DNA from: Argyresthia goedartella
Taxonomy: Eukaryota > Arthropoda > Insecta > Lepidoptera > Argyresthiidae
Reading direction: 5' to 3'
Length of the DNA: 64,000 bases
Assembly (NCBI GenBank): GCA_949825045.1
Contig: OX463812.1
Coordinates: 2,898,661-2,962,660, forward strand
Shown: positions 44,620-55,955 of the stretch, piece by piece
Numbering within the stretch: the stretch's first letter is position 1
Layout: every line of letters begins with the position of its first letter
The notes under the pieces: model-generated
Databases searched by the model: none
What the model was told of the DNA's origin: nothing
Seen by the model: only the letters and a program-made list of their open reading frames with translations
Position numbers and translations under genes: made by a program

Positions 44620-45850
44620 TGTTACGGACAGCGAGCCCCGGCCAGCGCAACCGGCCGACTGACCGACTGGAGGTGCAAGCGAGATGGAGCAGCGCGCCGA
44701 CAGGGACCGCATGCGTCGACTTTGAACTAGGAGTCGCGATCCCTGCTACCAACACGGAGAGAACAATGGACCGACCGCTAGCCCCGAGTATTAATATAAG
44801 CTAGTTTTTAAGTCGAATTGTAGCCGGCGCCATCGAAGCCGGCGTCCCACAAGGTTCCTGTCTTTCACCCGCCTGCTACTCCCGAGACACGGATGACATC
44901 CCAGTTGGCCCTGGTGTACAGCTGGCCCTCTTCGCTGACGACGCAGCATACTATGCGTCGTCCTACAAAGCACCCCACGCCGCCGTCAAAATGCAACGCA
45001 CGCTGGACACCCTGCCTAAATGGCTGGCCAAATGGAGGCTCTCCGTCAACGTCGGGAAGACGCAGGCGATGATCACCGGCCAGAGCAACCTGCCACCACC
45101 ACTCCAACTCCAAGGGAAGGACATTGGGTGGCTGCACCAAGTGAAGTATCTGGGTGTCACCATAGACCGCCGGCTCACGATGAAGACCCACGTCGACAAC
45201 GTCGTAAACCAGGTCCGGGCTGCACGGGCAAAACTTCGTCCACTCCTGGACTCCGGCCTCCCCCTGCGGTCGAAGCTCGGGATCTATAAAACGTACATAA
45301 GGTCCCGCCTCACGTATGCCTCGCCGGCATGGTACGCCCTCTGCTCGGAGTCCAACAAGAAGAGACTCCGGGCCCAAGAAAACCTCTCCTTGCGTACCAT
45401 CGTCGGCGCGCCTCGCTACGTGAGAAACGCAACGATCGCAAGGGACATAGGATTGGAGACACTGGACAAGTTCGTCCAGAGGCTGGCAACGAACATGTTC
45501 GCACGAGCGGACGGCTCTCAACACCCGCTCGTGCGAGACCTGGCGCCATACCACGCGCGCCCGCCTGACCGTCGCCGCCTACCCCGAGACCTGGTTGCCG
45601 AGCCGGCAGCACCCCTGGATTGAGGCCACACAACCCGAAGAACACCTCAGCCACCCAATGACCTGGCCGTAGTCGCGGCCAGCGGAAGACTCCGCGGAAG
45701 GGGGCCATTGCCCCGGGACCGCAACCCCGCACCCTGGAAGGGATGTGAGAAGATCACCAAGAGGTCGAATTGTAGTATTATTGCGACCACTGTTCAATAA
45801 AGACCTATCAAGGAGTGTAAACTTTCGTTTCACTTATACCACTACCAACA
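44620..45850 (+). repeat. BEL/Pao 5' LTR, split by a LINE
   Basis: LTR parts are 44620-44823 and 45776-45850; the stretch between is the jockey LINE and its target duplication. AATATAAGC near 44792 and AATAAAG near 45797 are promoter and poly(A)-like signals of the LTR. Confidence 0.93.
44824..45763 (+). pseudogene. 5'-truncated jockey-clade LINE nested in the 5' LTR
   Basis: Open on the plus strand from AGVPQGSCLSPACYS through the catalytic LALFADDAAYYAS, KWRLSVNVGKTQAMITG, HQVKYLGVTIDRRLTMKTHV and YIRSRLTYASPAW to a stop at 45621-45623. These are RT motifs B to E and the post-RT domain of jockey-clade LINEs. The N-terminal ORFs, endonuclease and first RT motifs are missing. GTCGAATTGTAG at 44812-44823 and 45764-45775 is a 12 bp target duplication. 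No poly(A) is seen at the 3' end. The opposite-strand 229-codon frame here is a shadow. Confidence 0.92.
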
Positions 45851-46039
45851 TTTTGGTCCTTCGAGCCGGATCGTTGAGTCTAACTCCGATCAGTGCCGAT
45901 AGGTGGAAAGGATCGTTGAGCCTGACTCCGATTATTCGTACCTAGAACGTTGAGTGACAACTCCGTTCGAAAGTACAAGTACCTAGAGCGTTGAGTGTCA
46001 CTCCGTTCAAAGTACAGAACCATATCAGATCGGTACGAG
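45851..46039 (+). promoter_or_regulatory. BEL/Pao leader with PBS and four short repeats
   Basis: TTTTGGTCCTTCGAGCCGG at 45851 is in the primer-binding-site position. Four imperfect direct repeats of CGTTGAGTNNNACTCCG type begin near 45871, 45912, 45948 and 45989, with CAAAGTAC after the last. The Gag ATG at 46040 follows. Confidence 0.7.
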
Positions 46040-47469
46040 ATGGTATCAAAGGCAGACGCAGGCGCCGCCGCTGCGGCCGCCGCCGCGAGCGCAGACCAGG
46101 CCGCCCGAGCCGAGATGCTGGCCCGCGTCGAGGCTGCTGAAGCCGCCGCCACCGCCGTCGAGTCCACCCAAGCGGAGATGCGTGCACGCATGGAGGCCGC
46201 CGAAGCGGCCGCCGCCGAAGCTGCAGAAGCCCTTGCCGCCGCCAATGCCCGCGCCGGAGCCCGGGCCGGCGCCGAGGATGGAAGCAGCATTTTACAGACC
46301 ATACAACACGTCGTGCCGCCCCGGTCCCGTCGGAGCAACCGTCAATGGGTCAGGCAGGATCCGTGCTGCCAGCACACTGCCCGAGATTGGCTCCGCTGAC
46401 CGAGGAGAACGTGCGACGAGCGAACTCCGTGCGGTCTAAATCCAGCGCCGTGACTCAGCGGCGCATACAGCTTCAGATCAAAGCCCAAACACGGATGAAC
46501 GAGATGCGACGTCGGTCCTTAGAGCTCGAGAAGAGGCAGGTCGATCTCGACCTCGAAAACGCGCAAAGGTTGCTTGAGTTACAGATGCGGAGTGTATCTG
46601 TCGACGAACAAGCGAGCGACGTGTCCGGCTCTCATCATGAGCGGATGAGTGCCTGGCTGGGCCCAGTAGCTGCCGCCGCCGGGACAACGAGCTACCCCAT
46701 CGCCAACGCTCGGTCGACGAGCTACCCGACCGCCGCAACAACAACAGCTACGGGGACCGAAGCCGAGCGACGCCATACCCCGCCTGAACGACGGGGGGAG
46801 AGACCTCATGTCACCTTCAGACATGAGCAGCTGCAGCTGGACGCGCCACAGCGAGAGTATGGAGCGCGGCGCCGATCTCGCTCACCCTCGCCGACGGGAC
46901 GACTACTCGCAGAGCGATTCGAGAGGATTGAGCAGAAGTTGGATCGACCTCACCGGTATAAACCTAACTTGAACTTACCTATTTTCTCAGGCGATCCGGG
47001 CGATTGGGTATCGTTCAAATCCTCGATGGAGAGCACCACGAGAAAATACCACATCGACCCCGAGGAGAACGTGAACCGACTCCGAATCGCGCTGCAAGGG
47101 AAAGCGAGAGCCAGCGTGATCAACCAGTTGGGGACTGCAAGGCGTCCAGATCGGATCATGCAGACATTGGAGGAGCTCTACGGCCGACCAGAGCTGCTCA
47201 TCGACAACTCCCTGACAATGCTGCATCAGATTCCGGCGCCCAGACGAGATGACACTAACTCTCTAAGTGTCTTTGCCTCTCAGGTGGAGAACGTGGTCTT
47301 CGGGCTGGAAGACCTGCACGCCGAGAAATGGCTGGAGAACCCTCTCCTGGTACGAGAGGTGGTGAGCAAGCTGCCCGACTACATGAAGTGCAACTGGGCT
47401 ACGTCCGCGAGGCAGACAGCGAACCAGGGAGAACCAGAGCTCGTACGTCTGACGCTGTACGCTTTCTGA
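46040..47469 (+). pseudogene. BEL/Pao gag region (frameshifted)
   Basis: Start chosen at ATG 46040 (MVSKADAG), the first in-frame ATG of the leader. The first part is an Ala/Glu-rich coiled-coil-like segment (ARVEAAEAAATAVESTQAE). A frameshift near 46290-46340 moves the frame to the 46345-47469 part: a long charged helix (RRRSLELEKRQVDLDLENAQ), an Arg/Ser/Pro-rich linker, then the retrotransposon Gag domain (LPIFSGDPGDWVSFKSSMES, ALQGKARASVINQL, LEELYGRPELLIDNSL). A second shift near 47460 cuts it before the zinc knuckles. Gag forms the particle that packages the element RNA. Inactive as it stands. Confidence 0.85.
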
Positions 47470-49124
47470 AGGAAGCAGCGAGGGATATGGTAACATTTGT
47501 TCACCCACCAGGCCCGTCGATCACGCCCGTGGCCCCCGCTCCAGTGAAGACATACGGCAGCGCTAAGCCAGTCATCCCCCGTCTGCCGCGCGCCACAGCG
47601 CGCACCGCCCAGGTGCTTACCGCGGAAGAGGAGCGAAGACCTGCAGATCGCAGGACCTGCCTTTGCTGCGGTGGCAACGAGCACCCAATCAACAGATGCC
47701 GCATGACCACCGATGCCCGCTGGGAGTGGGCCAGGTCAGAACGCCTGTGCTTCAAGTGCATGGAGTCCAGACACCGCCGCAACGTATGCAGAGCCAAGGG
47801 ATGTAACACGAACGGCTGCCGCCGTCCACACCACCCGCTGCTGCACGAGGGGAGCAGCCGCCAGGCCCAGGAGACGCCGACCGTGAGCACCGAGCCCGCC
47901 AACGATCAGGGAGCTGAAGCGGTAATGTCAATTGCGAACACTAACGACCATGCTGTGCTCTTAAAGGTTTGCAGAGTTGAAGTCACTGGGCCTGCGGGGA
48001 AGACGTTAACCTACGCGTTGCTGGACGAGGGATCGAGCGTCACCCTGATCAGCAAGGACCTCGCTGACGCTGTCGGTGCCACGGGAGACCTCGCGCCACT
48101 GAACCTGCGCGGGGTGAACGCAGTGCAGTCACACACGGACAGTCGACGAGTCACTGTCCAAATCAGAGGGCATCAGGAGCGCGCACACCACGAGATAGCG
48201 GCCCGAACCGTCCGCAACCTCGACCTGCGGCAACAGAGCGTGTCACGGGATGTGCTGCGCTACCGCCACCTGCGACATCTGGCAGACCACGGCTTCGAGA
48301 ACGCGAAGCCCCAGATATTGATCGGTGCCGACCACTGGCACCTGATCGTATCACACCAGATGCGGACCGCCACCTCCAAGACCGACCTAGGGTGGGTCGT
48401 CTACGGGACTGTGCCACGACTGCTGCGCCGCACTGACGAGGACGCCGTGCTGCACGTCCACGCGGCAGAACGCCGCTACGACGACGACGAGAGCCTTCAC
48501 GAGCTGGTGAAGCAACACTTCGAGGTGGACGCGCTGGGTGTGTCTCTCCGTGTGAAGACATCGCCGGAACATCAGCGCGCCATTGATATCTTCAAAAAGA
48601 CGGCCCGTCGAGTCGACGGCCACTTCGAGGTTGGGCTGCCATGGCGCACGGACGACATCGTGCTGCCGTCGAACTACGCCGACGCTTTGAGGCGTCTACA
48701 TGGGATCGAGAGGAAGATCGACCGCGACCCCCAATTTAAGGTCGAGTACACGCAGCAGATCCAGAACCTTTTGGACAAGGGGTACGCGAAGAGATGCGAC
48801 GGGAGCGAGCAGCGAAGCCCCATACAATGGTTCCTGCCACACTTTGCGGTGAAGAACCCCAACAAGCCGGGCAAGGTACGCCTGGTCTTCGACGCTGCGC
48901 ACCGCTCACACAACACCAGCTTGAACGATAAGCTGCTGATGGGCCCGGACTTGCTGCAATCGCTGCCGGGCATCCTCTTCCGCTTCAGAGAGAGGCCGAT
49001 CGCCGTGACTGCCGACATCGCGGAGATGTTCCTGCGCATCAAGTTCCGGAGCCAGGACCAACCCGCGCAGCAGTTCCTCTGGAGAGGCGGCGACAGAACC
49101 CGTCCGCCACGCCGATGCTATTGA
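47470..49124 (+). pseudogene. BEL/Pao zinc knuckles, protease and RT N-terminal part
   Basis: The frame continues from FLKEAARDMV. Two knuckles follow: CLCCGGNEHPINRC and CFKCMESRHRRNVC (CX2CX4HX4C). The aspartic protease site is ALLDEGSSVTLISKDLA; DEG replaces the usual DSG/DTG style. The RT starts near YTQQIQNLLDKGYAKR, with HFAVKNPNKPGKVRLVFDA and ITVTADIAEMF-like motif AVTADIAEMFLRIKF, the first catalytic Asp block. The frame is lost near 49095, after FLWRGGDR, and stops at 49124. Confidence 0.88.
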
Positions 49125-50797
49125 CCACTACAAGATGACGTCGATGATCTTCGGCGCAAGCAGCTCACCATTCCTGGCACACAGTGTGCGCGATCAGAAC
49201 GCGATCGACCACGCCAGCACGCACCCCAGGGTACTTCCACTGATCACCCGCAGTCATTACATGGATGATTTGGTCCACAGCTTTGACACAGCGGAGGAGG
49301 CCCAGAGAGCAGTCGACGAAGTCATCGCGGTACACGCCGGGGCCAGCTTCACCCTCAGAAGCTGGAACTCCAACTGCCCGCGCCTGCTGGACACCATCCC
49401 TGAGGAGCTACGAGCCCGGCGCCCTACAACCCTAGGCTCCAACGAGGTCAAGAACGAGAAGACCCTGGGGATGCTGTGGGACGCAACGAGCGACGCGCTG
49501 GGGTTCAACACCACCCTGGCCCGCGTCCCTGACCCAGTCCGGATGCAGCAGCGGGCACCGACCAAGCGAGAGGCACTGGCAACGGTCATGTCAATCTTTG
49601 ACCCGCTGGGCCTACTCAGCAGCTACACCATCACGGCGAAGATCCTGCTGCAAGACCTGTGGTGCATCAGCATGGGCTGGGACGAGACCCTGCCATCGGC
49701 ATACGCCGAACGCTTCGACCGCTGGCTGGGGGTACTGAACGACATGGCCCAGCTGCGACTCCCACGCCGCTACAACGAAGAGGACACTGCAGAGCCAGAG
49801 CGACAGCTTCATGTCTTCGTGGACGCCAGCAAGCAAGCATACGCCGCAGCGGCGTACTGGCGCCTTGAGCACGCCGACGGCCGCATCACGATCGCTTTGG
49901 CCGCCGCCAAAGCAAAGGTGGCCCCACTGCGGCCCCAGACGATCCCGCGCCTTGAACTCCAGGCTGCAGTGATTGGCGTACGACTCGCAGACATGATCAA
50001 GCGAGAACACCACTGGCAGCCACAACGAGTCGTCTATTGGAGCGACTCCAGCACCGTGATCCAGTGGATTCGCACCGACGCGCGGCGCTACACCCCATAC
50101 GTAGCGCACCGGCTCGGCGAGATAGCTGAGGCGACCGAGCCCAGCTAATGGAGATGGGTGCCAACCAAGCACAACGTGGCAGACGACGCGAAGCGCCCGG
50201 AGAACATGCCACAAAGACCACACGACCGGTGGTTCATCGGCCCGGCCTTCCTCTACGAGCCTGAGGACGCCTGGCCCCGAGCATCGAACCACGAGCCAGA
50301 GGATGTCGAGGCAACGCACCACGCATCCAACACGGGGGGAGCGGATGGCCTGCCGGATATCAGCCGCTTCTCATCATATGAGCGGCTAATTCGGGCCACT
50401 GCTACTATATTGGCTTTCATCGACAGATGCAAGAAGAAGACTGAGCGCCTGGAGCTGCGCCACCTGGAACGAGCAGAGCAGCTATGGGTGGCCAAGGCGC
50501 AGCGGGACAGCTTCGGGGAGGAGATCGCACGGCTACAAGCGGGCCGACCACTGCCAGCCTCCAGCCGTCTTCACAAGCTGGACCCGATGATGCAGGATGA
50601 CCTGCTACGCGTGTGCGGGCGAATCAATGCCGCACGTGTACCAACAGAAGCCAAGCAGCCACTCATCATGGATGGCCTCCACCCGCTGACTCGGCTGATC
50701 GTGCTGAGGGAGCACGCCGCCGCCGGACACGCCGGCAACGAACGCGTGCTGAACGACCTGCAGCAACACTACTGGCTAGGTCTGCGCCGGGGGGAGG
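49097..50797 (+). pseudogene. BEL/Pao RT catalytic part, RNase H and truncated integrase
   Basis: In the next frame the RT continues with DHYKMTSMIFGASSSPF and the catalytic SHYMDDLVHSF. RNase H follows with HVFVDASKQAYAAAAYW, RLELQAAVIG and WSDSSTVIQWI. A single TAA at 50146-50148 interrupts the frame; it goes on with WRWVPTKHNVADDAKRPE. The integrase zinc region shows LREHAAAGHAGNERVLNDLQ, the His pair of the HHCC finger, then HYWLGLR. The two Cys, the DDE core and the C-terminal domain are gone: sequence passes straight into the purine tract and 3' LTR. Such an internal deletion is consistent with template switching during reverse transcription. Confidence 0.9.
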
Positions 50798-50798
50798 A

Positions 50799-51077
50799 TG
50801 TTACGGACAGCGAGCCCCGGCCAGCGCAACCGGCCGACTGACCGACTGGAGGTGCGAGCGAGATGGAGCAGCACGCCGACAGGGACCGCATGCGTCGACT
50901 TTGAACTAGGAGTCGCGATCCCTGCGACCAACACGGAGAGAACAATGGACCGACCGCTAGCCCCGAGTATAAATATAAGCTAGTTTTTAAGTCGAATTGT
51001 AGTATTATTGCGACCACTGTCCAATAAAGACCTATCAAGGAGTGTAAACTTTCGTTTCACTTATACCACTACCAACA
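50799..51077 (+). repeat. BEL/Pao 3' LTR
   Basis: 279 bp, TGTTACGG to CCAACA, with TATAAATATAAGC and AATAAAG. Uninterrupted, unlike the 5' LTR. Confidence 0.95.
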
Positions 51078-51082
51078 ACATG

Positions 51083-52187
51083 TCTTTATTTACGTTAGCT
51101 ATTCTTATTAAACTTTGTCTAGTCGCCCTATTTACTAATTAAAATCGACAGAAAACTGTGAAAATATTAAGTTTTTCCATCCAATTCCAGCCAATTCAAC
51201 ATAAACTGCATTGATTTCGCTATGACTTGGCGTTAATTATAAAGGGCTGTGCTTTTGCAAGCTCACTGCTTTTCCTCCCGTGCATACTATGATGAGAAAA
51301 ATATCCTATATCCATTCAGGCGTCGAGCATCCCGGGTCGACTATGATGAGAAAAATATCTTATATCCATTCAGGCGTGAGGCACAACTTTTAAACTTTTT
51401 GTCCTTTATTTTGTCCTCATATTTCGCTTCTGTGGCCTACAGTGTACTCTTTTATTTCATGTTTTCTTTTTATATTATTATTCTTAAACATTCCATATTC
51501 ATATATATATACACACAAACATACATACTGATGTTCCTGGCCCCACATTGAGACAATTCTTCTTCCACCAACTTTCTAATGTGTTCCTGCAGCTTCTGAA
51601 AGTTTATTTTAACCTTTTTGTTCTCAACCTTAATACCCAGTGTAATTATCATATTATTTCCTTGATACTCAAACATACCGCTGATTCCATCCCCGTTCTT
51701 GACTCCCTCCATCCCCCAACCTTCATCCACAAAGTCTCATCCTCCTCATCCGACCTTCACCCTTCACCTTCACATACTTAACACTTCCCTTCATTATTGT
51801 GGGTCTTTCTTACTTATGTGTACAGAAACTTGACGGCGCATTATTAGTTGCGTCCAGATATCGTAGAATATTTTAAAGAAGATCGCGCACTAAACTACGT
51901 AGTAAAAACGGTAATATCGAAAGGGACCTGCTTGCTTAACATTATCCCACCCCCACCAGCAATGAAGCCCTTTTTTATGGACCTTTTTAATCAAATACGT
52001 ACTTTCATTTTAGCAAAATAGTATGCGTCTTTTTAGCTTAGTACGTTTTATATTTGTTGCACCCTTGTGCCCCTACTCCGTAGCATATCTCTGTTAATTG
52101 ATTTTCCAGAGAAATATGAATAAGTTCAGCGGACGCGCCTCCTTTTTGTGGTTTCAAAGGTATATTTAACTCATTTTCTAAAAAAAA
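51083..52187. other. Intron sequence with a two-copy tandem duplication
   Basis: TATGATGAGAAAAATATC...CATTCAGGCG occurs twice at about 51287-51385, spaced about 54 bp. An 86-codon minus frame (51730-51470) with KVKINFQKLQEHIRKLVEEE is unassigned. Nothing else seen. Confidence 0.5.
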
Positions 52188-52590
52188 AAACGGTCAAGCG
52201 TGAGTCTAAATCGCGCACGAAGGGTTCCGTACCACCGTTCAATGGAAGCGATGGTGTGGAGTGAATAGTTTGGATTTTACACAGCAAAATATTGTTTACA
52301 AAGTTATTGGTGCGGTTACTTTCACACTCCATGTACGTAACCAGGTGCATCCATAAGTTTGTATGTGGTATTGAAAGAATTGTTGTATGGGAGCCCCCTT
52401 AAATATTTCTTTTATCCTGTTTTTTATTATTTTTTGTTATAGCGGCAACATAAATACATCATCTGTGAAAATTTCAACTGTCTAACTATCACGGTTCGTG
52501 AGATACAGCCTGGTGACAGACGGACGGACGGACAGCGGAGTCTTAGTAATAGGGTCCCGTTTGGAACCCTTCGGGTACGGAACCCTAAAA
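52188..52590 (-). repeat. Family A, near full-length copy (reverse)
   Basis: Reversed family A from AAACGGTCAAGCGTGAGTC to TTCGGGTACGGAACCCTAA; close to 24635-25032. Confidence 0.88.
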
Positions 52591-52732
52591 ACCACCACAA
52601 ATCATCGAATTGCTGACAATTCAAGTAGCAGATGTGACACAAAACGCAATATTATGCATAATAGGTACGATTCTATCGGTAGGCAAGGTATAAGCAACTT
52701 TAGAATTATCGAAACTTATAAATGTAGCCCAT

Positions 52733-52935
52733 TGATGTCCCCACCGAGGGGCATAGGCCTTTACCCGGATACGAGAAAGACTTAGCCATACTACATCGCG
52801 CTGGCTCAGTGCGGGTTGGTGGAGGGGTTTGACGACCACTACCAACATAGCGATAGTAGCCGGGACCTAAACATGTCATTCGAAACACTGAACGTCCGAT
52901 ATGTACTTAAGGCGATACCTCGACCGTGCAAAGGT
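52733..52935 (+). repeat. Family C dispersed repeat
   Basis: TGATGTCCCCACCGAGGGGC, GCGCTGGCTCAGTGCGGGTTGG and AACATAGCGATAGTAGCCGGG. Related to 34015-34235 and to a reversed scrap at 57635-57690. Confidence 0.75.
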
Positions 52936-53974
52936 CCCCGTCACTCCGGGCGGAAAGACCCGCAGTGTAAGAGGGACGGAATCGGGATAAAATTAAAAAA
53001 CGTAGCGCTAAACCACAGAATAATTGTTTAACAATATACTACGCTATTTTGTTCAAAAGTTTTTTCAGGAGATTTTGCGAATACATAATATCTACATTTT
53101 GAACGCAGTTCCACAATGAAATTAATTAGAATTTCAGAATTACAGGAAAAACTAAAACTATTTAGAGGTGTTTTCGTAATTAAATTCTACCGAGAAAATT
53201 TCATCCAATCGCGTTTTTGTTTTAGTGAAAATCTTAATCAAATACTCAATAAACCCAAAAATCAAATCTGTAGATGACTTCATGGTGGAGTAAATGGATT
53301 CGAAAAAAACCCCATTTTTTTTTCGTAGCTCCTTAAGATAAATTAATTATCTCATTGGTACATAGTCACGATTCGAAACCTGCATCTCCTGTGTGAGAAG
53401 CAAGAGTGAAAGCGCTTTTATTATTTTATTTATATTATTGAAACTTATGACCCCAAAATCCCTCAGCCCGACGCGTCTATACATCAACCATTACACAATA
53501 TTGATTCCACATTTGTGGCTTGAAATGCCATTGTGTGGCACGGGCGGCACATGCGCTCGCAGATAGACTTAACAAAACAAACAAACAAAAAGATCCCCGC
53601 ACCCCTCACATCCACCCCTGGCCCTTCCCCTTCCGTGATGTGCACTCGCTCACTCATGTTTCCGCCGCGATGCAGAGGTCTCTTTTTTCCATACGGATGA
53701 AGAAATTAAGCGAACCTACGAATTTATCCTTGCGTTTTGCTTAATAAAGAAAACGAAATCAGGTTTCATTATGGCAAAGATAAGCCGGTGGCCAGCCGTG
53801 TGAGTTTATTTTCAGGGTGAGAAGTGTTTAGGCAGGGGTAAACTGGATGGTCGCTCCTGGGTTAGCTTAGCAATATATAGACAGGGCAACAAAAAAAACT
53901 TTTTTTCTTCAAAGATATGACCTATATTTAAAGTCAGTGAAATCGACTCTGCTCATGATTCTGAACAAACTAGT
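52936..53974. other. Intron sequence, no gene recognised
   Basis: AT-rich with one 74-codon frame (53520-53744) lacking features. Confidence 0.4.
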
Positions 53975-54280
53975 TTCTCATTATGCGTTTATTCATTGAC
54001 ACGTTGTATAAGGGTAATGCCTTCATCCGTAGTTGATTTACCTAGTGAAACCATTCGGTTTGTTTGGCGTTGAGTTGTTTTGTACGGTTGAAGTGTGAGA
54101 GCATTTGATTGATCAATCTTTTCAATTATTTTACTAAGTGCTGGAAAAACAGATATTGGTCAGGAATGTAAAGGATCACCCTTGTCTCCCAACTTCAACA
54201 GAGGTATCGGTTTACTTGTTTCATGCATGAGGTCTGGGAGAGCTCCATCGTCAACACTTTTATTTAATACTAGCTGACCC
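53975..54280 (-). pseudogene. LINE reverse transcriptase N-terminal relic
   Basis: The minus strand reads DDGALPDLMHETSKPIPLLK, GDKGDPLHS (stop) PISVFPALSKIIEKI and GKSTTDEGITLIQRVNE. These match the KxGD..xxxNYRPISxLPxLSKIxEK and GFxxGxSTxDA motifs at the start of the RT of CR1/jockey LINEs. Stops and base changes show decay. Confidence 0.8.
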
Positions 54281-54303
54281 GCTCTCGCTTCGCTGCGGGT
54301 AGC

Positions 54304-54672
54304 TCTACCCCTACTTTACCCTTACCTATCCCTACCCTAACCTACCCCTACCCCTAACCAACCTCTACCCAAACCCTACCCTACCCTACCCCTACCCATC
54401 CACTACCCTACCCCTACCCTTCCCCTACCCTACCCCTACCCTACCCCTGCCTTACCCTACCCTACCCCTACCCTACCCTTACCCCAACCCTACCCTACCC
54501 CTACCCTACCCTACCCCTACCCTACCCCTACCCTACCCCTACCCTACCCCTACCCTACCCCTACCCTACCCCTACTCTACCCCTACCCTACCCCTACCCT
54601 ACCCCTACCCTACCCCTACCCTACCCCTACCCTACCCCTACCCTACCCTACCCATACCCTATCCTACCCTAC
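54304..54672. repeat. CCTACCCCTA satellite
   Basis: About 370 bp of CCCTACCCCTA-type 11 bp units with shorter CCCTA variants, purest at 54500-54650. One strand has only C, T and A; the other has regular GGG runs. It starts just after GCTGACCCGCTCTCGCTTCG, a common lepidopteran repeat end. Confidence 0.93.
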
Positions 54673-55211
54673 TTTTAAACCTTCCCTGGTCTACAACAAA
54701 CATTCAGCCGTTCTCGAGTTTTAGCGAGACTAACGAACAGCGATTCATTTTTAAATATATAGATATAAGCTATGCTTTTAGAATTACTGGACCAATGACT
54801 TTAACTGATGGTCAATGGTGGATGTAGACGTAACTATCTTACACTACTGTTTTCCACTAATAAATAATTCTTCGTCTATTCCAGTCTAGAAAACTGTCTG
54901 GACTCAAAGGAGCGGTACGTCGCTTCCTAGAATTCCAGAGTGAAATATTACACTCGGCTCTTTACACCACTGTCTTGTTATTCGTAACAGAGGGGTCCTC
55001 GTCGATTTTTTCAGTTACGAGACGAAACGAGACTGTTTTTTCCAATGGTTGCCTTAATAGTGGTGTCGTATCGTGTTGTTTGAAATTGAAACTGAATTTG
55101 GGAAATTGAGGGGAAAGAACTCTACTTTATACAAATATAGCTCTGTTTCTTATTCTCGTCTCGATCGTCCAACGCTCTTCGAAAGAAGTAAAGCCGGACG
55201 CTTGAAAGGTT
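54673..55211. other. Intron sequence, no feature recognised
   Basis: Nothing recognised apart from a short block (CCAACGCTCTTCGAAAGAAGTAAA, 55169-55192) resembling 55930-55955. Confidence 0.4.
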
Positions 55212-55955
55212 CAATAGTCAATAGTCAAAGTACTTTATTACTGTATATATTTACATATACTTAGCAACGTCATTTTTTGCCTCTTCTCTACATTGGACCA
55301 CTGTGGGAGAAGGAGGGCGTAGAAACTCCCACAGATTTATTTTTAGATCTCTTTTAAAAATAGGTTGTGCTTAACTAATACAAATATGAAAAATTTAATT
55401 GTTATGATTAATAAGCAGGAATAAATAATTACAAAATTATTAACAGCAAGGTCTGTGTTGAGCCAGATTAACCCCATACAGTCCTGTCATTTAAGTAATC
55501 TTGAACATTGTAATATCCCTTTTTCGACAAAGTCGCTTTAACATGCTTTTTAAATTGCTCAAATGGCAATTTCAAAATCTCCAGAGGTATCTTATTGTAG
55601 TAGAGAATGCACTGACCCTTGAAAGAATTGCTAACCTTCGCGAGTCTAAAACGGGGCGCACATAGTCTGTGATTATTTCTTAGGTTAACATTACAGCTGT
55701 CGCTAAGTTTGGAAAATGTTGTAAGGTTCTTGCGTACATACATTATATTTTCAAAAATAAATTGACTAGCTACTGTTAGTATGTCAATTTCTTTAAAAAG
55801 CTCTCTTAAGGAGTCTGTTCGTTTTAAATTATAAATTGCTCGAATAGCTCTTTTCTGTAAAATAAAAATAGTTTGAATATCCGCTGCTTTCCCCCACAAC
55901 AAGATACCAAGATACCAAGGTTGCTCGACCAACGTCCTTCGAAAGACGTAAAACC
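55212..55955 (-). pseudogene. 5'-truncated CR1/jockey-like LINE, 3' end copy 2
   Basis: Minus strand codes a 154-codon open stretch from WYLGILLWGKAADIQTIF and LQKRAIRAIYNLKRTDSLRE into the same C-terminal tail as copy 1 (stop near 55468), then the same 3' UTR with the TTGACTATTGA tail. This copy is longer than the one at 12657-13215 and truncated before the RT catalytic domain. Confidence 0.88.

Larger units (their letters stand above)
44620..51077 (+). mobile_element. BEL/Pao LTR retrotransposon, internally deleted
   Basis: Bounded by two LTRs (TGTTACGG...CCAACA) and a 5 bp target duplication ACATG at 44615-44619 and 51078-51082. The LTRs, without the nested LINE, are each 279 bp and differ at about five positions by eye (roughly 1.8%). 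A primer-binding-like TTTTGGTCCTTCGAGCCGG follows the 5' LTR at 45851 and a purine tract (GGGGGGAGGA) precedes the 3' LTR. Gag, protease, RT and RNase H are recognisable. Integrase is cut off after its N-terminal zinc region. Frameshifts and a stop make it non-autonomous. Much more GC-rich than the host intron. Confidence 0.95.

Noticed and set aside
44865..45554. 229-codon minus-strand frame
   Set aside because: It is the opposite-strand shadow of the GC-rich jockey RT, which has clear RT motifs on the plus strand.
48163..48561. Minus-strand frames across the BEL/Pao element (also 49612-50322, 47501-47902)
   Set aside because: Shadows of the GC-rich pol frame; no motifs of their own.
54304..54672. 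Interstitial telomere
   Set aside because: Insect telomere repeat is TTAGG; the units here are CCCTACCCCTA and next to a dispersed-repeat end.
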